From the NCBI GenBank assembly GCA_049318165.1, contig JBMOGW010000134.1, positions 1-9,801 of the forward strand: a DNA stretch of 9,801 nucleotides, written 5' to 3'. Under the pieces are notes generated by a model. The model was not told where the DNA came from. It saw only the letters and a program-made list of their open reading frames with translations, and did no database searches. The DNA comes from UBA668 sp049318165 (lineage in GTDB: Bacteria > Actinomycetota > Acidimicrobiia > Acidimicrobiales > Ilumatobacteraceae). The position numbers were made by a program, and so were the translations under genes. Of this stretch, positions 6,203-9,801 are shown piece after piece (position 1 is the stretch's first letter; every line of letters begins with the position of its first letter).

Positions 6203-6487
6203 TCACGCCGGCGCGACCAGCGCCTGGTACTCCGGGTGCTGCTCGATGAAATCCGCCACGAACCAGCACGCCGGCACCACCAGCGTGGCCCGAGTCGCGA
6301 GGTCGTCGAGGGCGAACCGCACCACCTGGGCGGCGAGGCCCTGCCCGCGGAAGGCGGGGATGGTGACCGTGTGCGGCATCACCACGCGATCGCCGTCGTC
6401 GAACCACTCGGTGTACGACGCGAGCCGACCGTCCACCAGCAGCTCGTAGCGCTGCGCCTGATCGTCCTTGCGGAGCGCGATGTCCAT
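6203..6487 (-). CDS. Small GNAT acetyltransferase-fold protein (YjdJ-type)
   Basis: The 94-aa protein is the right size for the short single-domain YjdJ/NATD1-type Gcn5-related N-acetyltransferases, which bind acetyl-CoA but mostly lack known substrates. After the 'YELLVDGRLASYTEWFDDGD' strands comes HTVTIPAFRGQGLAAQVVRF (39-58). Its RGQGLA segment (47-52) is the acetyl-CoA pyrophosphate-binding loop. The conserved C-terminal pattern 'P.C.FV..FI..HPEY..LV' (72-91) is present with C74. ATG 6487 has TAGAAC ending 6 nt upstream. It is divergent from the DUF2520 gene across 48 nt and lies upstream of glsA. Family assignment is firm; substrate is unknown. Confidence 0.88.
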   Translation of the reverse strand: MDIALRKDDQAQRYELLVDGRLASYTEWFDDGDRVVMPHTVTIPAFRGQGLAAQVVRFALDDLATRATLVVPACWFVADFIEQHPEYQALVAPA

Positions 6488-6493
6488 CCCCCC

Positions 6494-6499
6494 GTTCTA
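6494..6499 (-). promoter_or_regulatory. -10-like element (TAGAAC) for the GNAT gene
   Basis: Minus-strand TAGAAC is followed by GGGGGG (6 nt) and ATG 6487. The 13-mer GATAGAACGGGGG is identical in sequence and in position relative to the start codon to that of the left-edge gene (54-66). Confidence 0.5.
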
Positions 6500-6522
6500 T
6501 CCACTCCGCGGGCCGGTGCTGA

Positions 6523-6528
6523 CACACT
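6523..6528 (+). promoter_or_regulatory. Weak -10-like element (CACACT) for the DUF2520 gene
   Basis: CACACT is followed by CGTGCCC (7 nt) and ATG 6536. It keeps A2 and T6 of TANNNT. It lies in the same 48-nt spacer as the oppositely directed GNAT promoter, so the two promoters must overlap upstream. Confidence 0.3.
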
Positions 6529-6535
6529 CGTGCCC

Positions 6536-7282
6536 ATGGACGACATCGCCACGCCCGACGAGACCGCACCGATGCCTTCCGGACTTCGACTCGCAGTGGT
6601 GGGCGGAGGCCGCATGGGCAACGCCCTGGTGAACGCACTGCCCGACACGGCCGGGCCGTTCGGTCGAGGCTTCGACGGCGACGGCTTCGACGCGGTCGTG
6701 CTGGCCGTGCCCGACCGCGAGATCCTGCCCGCGGCAACACTGATTCGACCGGGCCGCCTCGTCGGCCACTGCGCCGGCTCGCTGGGCGCCGGCGCGCTCG
6801 CACCGCACGAGGCGTTCGCGGTGCACCCGCTGATGACCGTCACCCGCGACGGCGCCGACTTCCACGGTGCGGCGGCCGCGGTTGCCGGGACCAGTGAGCG
6901 CGCGCTCGCCTACGCCCACGTGCTCGCGGGCGCTCTCGGGTTGCGCGCCATCGACATCGCCGACGAGGACCGTCTGGCGTACCACGCCGCCGCGTCCGTC
7001 GCCTCGAACTTCCTCGTGACCTTGGAGGACGCCGCCGAGACCCTGCTGGCCACCACCGGCGCCGACCGCAGCATTCTGGTGCCGCTGGTGTCGGCGGCGC
7101 TGGGCAACTGGGCGGCCATCGGCGGGCCGGCGGCGATCACCGGACCGATCGCACGCGGCGACGACGAACTGGTCGCACGCCAGCGCGACACGATCGCCGA
7201 GCGCGCACCCGAGTTGCTGCCGATGTTCGACGCGCTGGCCGAGCGGACACGCGCGATGTGCGAGCGCGGTCGGCCCGGCTGA
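6536..7282 (+). CDS. Rossmann-like / DUF2520 domain protein (short form)
   Basis: The 248-aa product begins, after a 15-residue polar tail, with a nucleotide-binding strand and loop LRLAVVGGGRMGNALVNALP (17-36), GxGxxG type. It then passes FDAVVLAVPDREI (51-63) and VGHCAGSLGAGALAPHEAFAVHPLM (76-100), a pattern typical of Rossmann-DUF2520 proteins related to pyrroline-5-carboxylate reductases. The C-terminal half, from ADEDRLAYHAAASVASNFLVTL (142-163) onward, matches the DUF2520 helical domain with its conserved His/Ala/Ser/Asn helix. Family members are usually nearer 280-300 residues. Here only about 15 residues separate the first helix from the AVVLAVPD strand, so the part of the Rossmann fold that normally holds the second strand is largely missing. 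The gene is often near panC in other genomes, but not here. No reaction is established. The SDR gene starts 34 nt downstream. Confidence 0.82.
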   Translation: MDDIATPDETAPMPSGLRLAVVGGGRMGNALVNALPDTAGPFGRGFDGDGFDAVVLAVPDREILPAATLIRPGRLVGHCAGSLGAGALAPHEAFAVHPLMTVTRDGADFHGAAAAVAGTSERALAYAHVLAGALGLRAIDIADEDRLAYHAAASVASNFLVTLEDAAETLLATTGADRSILVPLVSAALGNWAAIGGPAAITGPIARGDDELVARQRDTIAERAPELLPMFDALAERTRAMCERGRPG

Positions 7283-7304
7283 CGGCCACCCACCACCCGC
7301 GTCC

Positions 7305-7310
7305 TACGGT
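7305..7310 (+). promoter_or_regulatory. -10-like element (TACGGT) for the SDR gene
   Basis: TACGGT is followed by GGTGAC (6 nt) and ATG 7317, predicting a leaderless start. CTGACG at 7279-7284, overlapping the DUF2520 stop codon, would be a -35 at an over-long 20-nt spacing. The gene may also be reached by read-through from DUF2520. Confidence 0.45.
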
Positions 7311-7316
7311 GGTGAC

Positions 7317-8168
7317 ATGGAACTGCAGAATCGAGTGGTGGTCGTCACGGGTGGCGGCTCGGGCATCGGTGAGGCGATCGCGGTCGCTGCGAAGGAGGCC
7401 GGCGCACGGCACGTCGTGGTCGCCGACCTCGACGGCACACAGGCGGCGCGAGTGGCCGCAGCCATCGGCGGCACCGGTGTCGGAATCGACGTGCGCGACG
7501 AGGCGGCCATCCGCCGCCTGGTGGACGACACCGAGTCGGCGCACGGCCCGATCGACCTGTTCGTGTCGAACGCCGGCTTCGTCACCACGGCCGGGCTGGA
7601 GGACAGCAACGATGCGATCCAGCGGATGTGGGAGGTGCACTGCATGGCGCACATCTACGCCGCTCGCGCGGTGCTGCCCTCGATGATCGCTCGCGGCGAG
7701 GGCTATCTGCTGAACACCGCATCGGCCGCAGGTCTGCTGACGCAGATCGGGTCGATGTCGTACTCGATCACGAAGGCCGCAGCGGTGTCGCTCGCCGAGT
7801 GGCTGGCCGTGACGCACCACCACCAGGGCATCCGGGTGTCGGTGCTGTGCCCGCAGGCGGTGCGCACCAACATCGTCCGCAACAGCCCCGACTTCCAGGG
7901 CGCGGACTTGGAGGACTCGGGCACGAGCATCATCGATGGTGGCGTGGCCGGCGGCGACGGCGTGCTCGAGCCCGCCGACGTGGCAGCGCTGTGCCTCGAG
8001 GCGATCCGCGACGAGCGGTTCCTGGTGCTGCCCCACGCCGAAGTGGCGACGTACGTGCAGCGCAAGGCGACCGACCGCGACCGCTGGCTGGCGGGGATGC
8101 GCCGCTTCCAGACGGCCCTGCACCCCGACGGGAACCTGCCCGGCGACGCCATCGCCCCGAAGATCTGA
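7317..8168 (+). CDS. Classical short-chain dehydrogenase/reductase (SDR)
   Basis: This is a cytosolic NAD(P)-dependent oxidoreductase acting on a carbonyl or hydroxyl group; the substrate is not deducible. The 283-aa protein has the full classical SDR set. TGGGSGIG (11-18) is the cofactor-binding loop. An acidic residue, D37 in VVADLDG, ends the second strand and points to NAD(H). D59 in GIDVRD contacts adenine, and SNAG (84-87) is also present. The catalytic S136 lies in NTASAAGL, with Y149 and K153 in SYSITKAA. CPQAVRTNI (178-186) corresponds to the usual 'PG.v.T' loop with Q replacing G. The tail of about 30 residues past the core is longer than minimal SDRs and ends in LHPDGNLPGDAIAPKI. 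ATG 7317 fits homology and the TACGGT hexamer. Confidence 0.92.
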   Translation: MELQNRVVVVTGGGSGIGEAIAVAAKEAGARHVVVADLDGTQAARVAAAIGGTGVGIDVRDEAAIRRLVDDTESAHGPIDLFVSNAGFVTTAGLEDSNDAIQRMWEVHCMAHIYAARAVLPSMIARGEGYLLNTASAAGLLTQIGSMSYSITKAAAVSLAEWLAVTHHHQGIRVSVLCPQAVRTNIVRNSPDFQGADLEDSGTSIIDGGVAGGDGVLEPADVAALCLEAIRDERFLVLPHAEVATYVQRKATDRDRWLAGMRRFQTALHPDGNLPGDAIAPKI

Positions 8169-8187
8169 CCGTCCCGGCGGGTCCACA

Positions 8188-8203
8188 CGCGTCACTTGAC
8201 GCG
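8188..8203. terminator. Small stem-loop between the SDR gene and dinB
   Basis: CGCGTC (8188-8193) and GACGCG (8198-8203) form a 6-bp stem with an ACTT loop, 19 nt after the SDR stop. It overlaps the proposed dinB -35 element and has no U-tract. It might help end SDR transcription, or be incidental to the promoter sequence. Confidence 0.25.
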
Positions 8204-8225
8204 CGTCGAACACGTGTTCGATGAT
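8196..8225 (+). promoter_or_regulatory. dinB promoter (TTGACG -35, GATGAT -10)
   Basis: TTGACG (8196-8201) is followed after an 18-nt spacer by GATGAT (8220-8225), then 6 nt to GTG 8232. The expected start point is at the GTG, so the mRNA would be leaderless. This is the only promoter in the window with a near-consensus -35. The TTG of the -35 also opens the longest possible dinB reading frame, which should not be taken as the translation start. Confidence 0.6.
8206..8221. promoter_or_regulatory. LexA/SOS box (TCGAACACGTGTTCGA) in the dinB promoter
   Basis: A perfect 16-bp palindrome matches the mycobacterial-type LexA operator TCGAAC-N4-GTTCGA in every conserved position. It fills the spacer of the dinB promoter and touches the -10 hexamer, so a bound repressor would block RNA polymerase. 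LexA would release it after DNA damage. The match to the consensus is direct; LexA binding is inferred, and lexA itself is not in the window. Confidence 0.8.
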
Positions 8226-8231
8226 GGAGTG

Positions 8232-9488
8232 GTGGACCCCGGCCCCACCATCCTGCACGCCGACCTCGACGCGTTCTACGCGTCGGTCGAGCAGATGCTG
8301 CACCCCGAACTGCGCGGTCTGCCGATCGCGGTCGGCGGAGGGGTGGTGCTGGCCTGCAGTTACGAGGCCAAGCGCTTCGGCGTGTCGAGCGGGATGTCCG
8401 GCCGCGAGGCGCTGCAGAAGTGCCCGCGCCTACGGTTCGTCGACGGACACTTCACGGAGTACCAGCGCCTCGGCGACGCGGCGATGGCGGTGCTGGAGGA
8501 CTTCACGCCGATGGTGCAACGACTGTCGATCGACGAGGCGTTCGCCGACGTCACCGGGTCGGTGCACCTGTTCGGCCCGCCGGATGTGATCGCCCAACGC
8601 ATCCGCGCCCGGGTGCGCGACGAACTCGGCCTGCCGATCTCGGTCGGCGCCGCCCGCACGAAGCACCTCGCGAAGATCGCCTCGCAGGTGGCGAAGCCCG
8701 ACGGGCTGGTGGTGGTGCCGCCCGACTTCGAGCGCGAGTTCCTCGAGCCGCTACCGGTGGGGCTGATGTGGGGCATCGGGCCGGTGACCCAGCAGAAGCT
8801 GGCCGACCGCGGCATCCGCACCATCGGGCAGCTGGCCGAGGCGACGCCCGACGCGCTGCGAGCCTTGTTGGGCAAGGCGCTGGGCGACAAGGTGAGCGCG
8901 CTCGCCCACAACGACGACCGGCGACGGGTGCGACCGAACGGTCGAGCCGGTTCGGTGGGCGCGCAGTCGGCGTTCGGGCGTTGCGATCCCGACCCGCAGT
9001 TCGTGCGCGACGTGCTGTCGCACCTGGCCGACCGCATCGCAGGCCGCCTGCGCGCCAAGCACCGCGCCGGCCGCACCGTCACGGTGCGCATCCGCTTCGC
9101 CGGCATGCAGAGCATCACGCGCTCACACACGATGACACGACCGAACAACAGCACGCTCACGCTCACCGAGACGGCGGAGCGGTTGGTGTGGGGCGCGCTC
9201 GCCGAGCGCCGGGACGAACAGGTGCAGCTCTCGCTGCTCGCCATCAGCGTCTCGAACCTGGTCGACCGGATGGCGATGCAGCTGGAGCTGCCGTTCGGCA
9301 GCTCGGCCGACGACCCGGACCTCGACCTGAGCGGCGACGTCGACGGCTCGCGTTTCGTGCTCGACCACTCGATCGACGAGGTGCGCCGCAAGTTCGGCAA
9401 AGCGGCCGTGGCCTTCGGCTCGGTGGCGCTCGGCGTCCACTCGTCCGTGCCCGACGACTTCCGCGAACTCGCGGAGCGCGAGCTCTGA
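8232..9488 (+). CDS. dinB: DNA polymerase IV (Y-family translesion polymerase)
   Basis: DinB copies past damaged template bases at low fidelity. With GTG 8232 the product has 418 aa. Motifs in order: ILHADLDAFYASVEQ (metal-binding D11, 7-21), YEAKRFGVSSGMSGREA (44-60), and LSIDEAFADVTG (98-109) with catalytic D101/E102. Next are VGAARTKHLAKIASQVAKPDG (138-158) and the helix-hairpin-helix thumb MWGIGPVTQQKLADRGIRTIGQL (179-201). The little-finger domain runs from about 240 to 345. QLELPF (350-355) fits a beta-clamp-binding motif. All catalytic residues are intact. An acidic linker and a C-terminal block (DHSIDEVRRKFGKAAVAFG) follow. Start choice: TTG 8196 would put the -35, the SOS box and the -10 inside the gene, so GTG 8232 (or adjacent GTG 8229) is preferred. 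It converges on a ycaQ-like gene. Confidence 0.95.
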   Translation: MDPGPTILHADLDAFYASVEQMLHPELRGLPIAVGGGVVLACSYEAKRFGVSSGMSGREALQKCPRLRFVDGHFTEYQRLGDAAMAVLEDFTPMVQRLSIDEAFADVTGSVHLFGPPDVIAQRIRARVRDELGLPISVGAARTKHLAKIASQVAKPDGLVVVPPDFEREFLEPLPVGLMWGIGPVTQQKLADRGIRTIGQLAEATPDALRALLGKALGDKVSALAHNDDRRRVRPNGRAGSVGAQSAFGRCDPDPQFVRDVLSHLADRIAGRLRAKHRAGRTVTVRIRFAGMQSITRSHTMTRPNNSTLTLTETAERLVWGALAERRDEQVQLSLLAISVSNLVDRMAMQLELPFGSSADDPDLDLSGDVDGSRFVLDHSIDEVRRKFGKAAVAFGSVALGVHSSVPDDFRELAEREL

Positions 9489-9494
9489 CCCGGC

Positions 9495-9518
9495 CTCGCC
9501 CGCAGAACTTCAGTTCGG
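9495..9518. repeat. Palindromic intergenic repeat, copy 1
   Basis: This is a 24-nt unit, CTCGCCCGCAGAACTT followed by CAGTTCGG. It contains the inverted pair GAACT-TC-AGTTC and begins 6 nt after the dinB stop. It matches copy 2 at 23 of 24 positions, with a start-to-start distance of 37 nt. Its role is unknown; terminator or dispersed-repeat functions are possible. Confidence 0.7.
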
Positions 9519-9531
9519 TACGAGAGCACCG

Positions 9532-9555
9532 CTCGCCCGCAGAACTTAAGTTCGG
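9532..9555. repeat. Palindromic intergenic repeat, copy 2
   Basis: This is the second copy of the 24-nt unit, differing only at 9548 (A instead of C). The change makes its core a perfect 12-bp palindrome GAACTTAAGTTC (9542-9553), extendable to CGC...GCG (9538-9557) with one mismatched pair. It ends 11 nt before the ycaQ-like gene's stop on the other strand. The AT-rich core stands out in this GC-rich DNA, and there is no T-tract. Confidence 0.7.
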
Positions 9556-9566
9556 CGAACGTCGCC

Positions 9567-9801
9567 TCAGTCGGCGGCGAGCCAGGCGGACAGGTCGGCG
9601 ATCTCGGCGTCGACTGCAGCGGACATGGCCTTCGTGAAGCGCACGTCCTCGTGCAGGGCGTCGACGCGCAGACGGCGCTGCTTCCGTTCGAACGTCGCGT
9701 CGAGCTTGCCCACCAACTGGTGGCCCCACAGGATCGGCAGCGCGAAGTAGCCCCACTTGCGCTGCTCGACCGGCTTGTACATCTCGAGCGCGTAGTCGAA
9801 C
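9567..9801 (-). CDS. C-terminal fragment of a YcaQ-like winged-helix DNA glycosylase family protein
   Basis: The last 78 codons are visible and the gene continues beyond the right edge; the internal ATG at 9782 is not its start. The sequence FDYALEMYKPVEQRKWGYFALPILWG, then QLVGKLDATFERKQRRLRVDALHED, matches the C-terminal signature of YcaQ-family proteins ('F.Y..EiY.P...R..GYYvLP.L.gd.lvgr.D....R'). E. coli YcaQ unhooks DNA interstrand crosslinks; many actinobacterial relatives are annotated only as winged-helix DNA-binding proteins. The catalytic region is outside the window, so activity cannot be judged. It is convergent with dinB across a 78-nt repeat-bearing spacer. Confidence 0.8.
   Translation of the reverse strand, partial: FDYALEMYKPVEQRKWGYFALPILWGHQLVGKLDATFERKQRRLRVDALHEDVRFTKAMSAAVDAEIADLSAWLAAD

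Noticed and set aside
3895..6249. Very long plus-strand open frame (784 codons) opposite the SGNH gene, most of glsA and part of the GNAT gene
   Set aside because: It is a GC-rich antisense shadow: Arg/His/Gly-rich composition, no recognisable domain, and the minus strand encodes clear families across most of its length.
8196..8231. TTG 8196 as the translation start of dinB
   Set aside because: The extra 12 codons consist of the -35, the SOS palindrome and the -10. Homology of Y-family polymerases starts near ILHADLDAF, and GTG 8232 has leaderless spacing.
9505..9553. The two GAAC-N4-GTTC cores as additional LexA boxes
   Set aside because: They lie between the 3' ends of convergent genes with no promoter to control and lack the full TCGAAC/GTTCGA halves. 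They are better described as a paired palindromic repeat.

Overview
The window is GC-rich (roughly two thirds or more G+C by eye), densely coded and almost free of T-tract terminators. The overall look suggests an actinobacterium, most likely of the class Acidimicrobiia (Ilumatobacter-like): Thr/Pro-rich exported linkers, an F420/PPOX-type N-terminus, a YcaQ-like protein, a mycobacterial-type SOS box and pervasive leaderless start signals. That placement is inference from style and gene families, not from a marker gene. I see no rRNA, tRNA, CRISPR array, transposase, integrase or phage gene.

Layout. Left edge (1-1160, minus strand): the first codons of a PPOX/pyridoxamine-phosphate-oxidase-like protein that runs out of the window, preceded by a complete proline racemase family enzyme with both catalytic cysteines. 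Then, divergently on plus (1287-3111): a membrane-anchored YVTN/YncE-type seven-bladed propeller and a tandem-ACT (GcvR-like) protein. A convergent junction at 3112-3214 carries a 46-nt hairpin. Minus block (3215-6487): nitroreductase, a stand-alone SGNH-domain lipoprotein, serine-dependent glutaminase (glsA) and a small YjdJ-type GNAT. A 48-nt divergent promoter region separates this from the plus block (6536-9488): a short Rossmann/DUF2520 protein, a classical SDR and DNA polymerase IV (dinB). A second convergent junction (9489-9566) holds two copies of a palindromic 24-nt repeat. The C-terminal part of a YcaQ-like winged-helix protein (minus) closes the window.

No single pathway links all the genes. 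The metabolic enzymes look like independent housekeeping or amino-acid functions, and the two exported proteins share a Thr/Pro-rich stalk. The right end has a DNA-repair flavour: dinB under an apparent LexA operator, next to a ycaQ-like gene.

The most informative signals are regulatory. First, dinB has a perfect 16-bp palindrome matching the mycobacterial LexA/SOS box, lying between a TTGACG -35 and a GATGAT -10. Second, ten of eleven visible starts have a -10-like hexamer (mostly TANNNT) ending exactly 6-7 nt before the start codon, the signature of leaderless mRNAs. Third, both convergent junctions, and only those, carry strong palindromes without T-tracts. I did not find a convincing new defence system or novel multi-gene system here.
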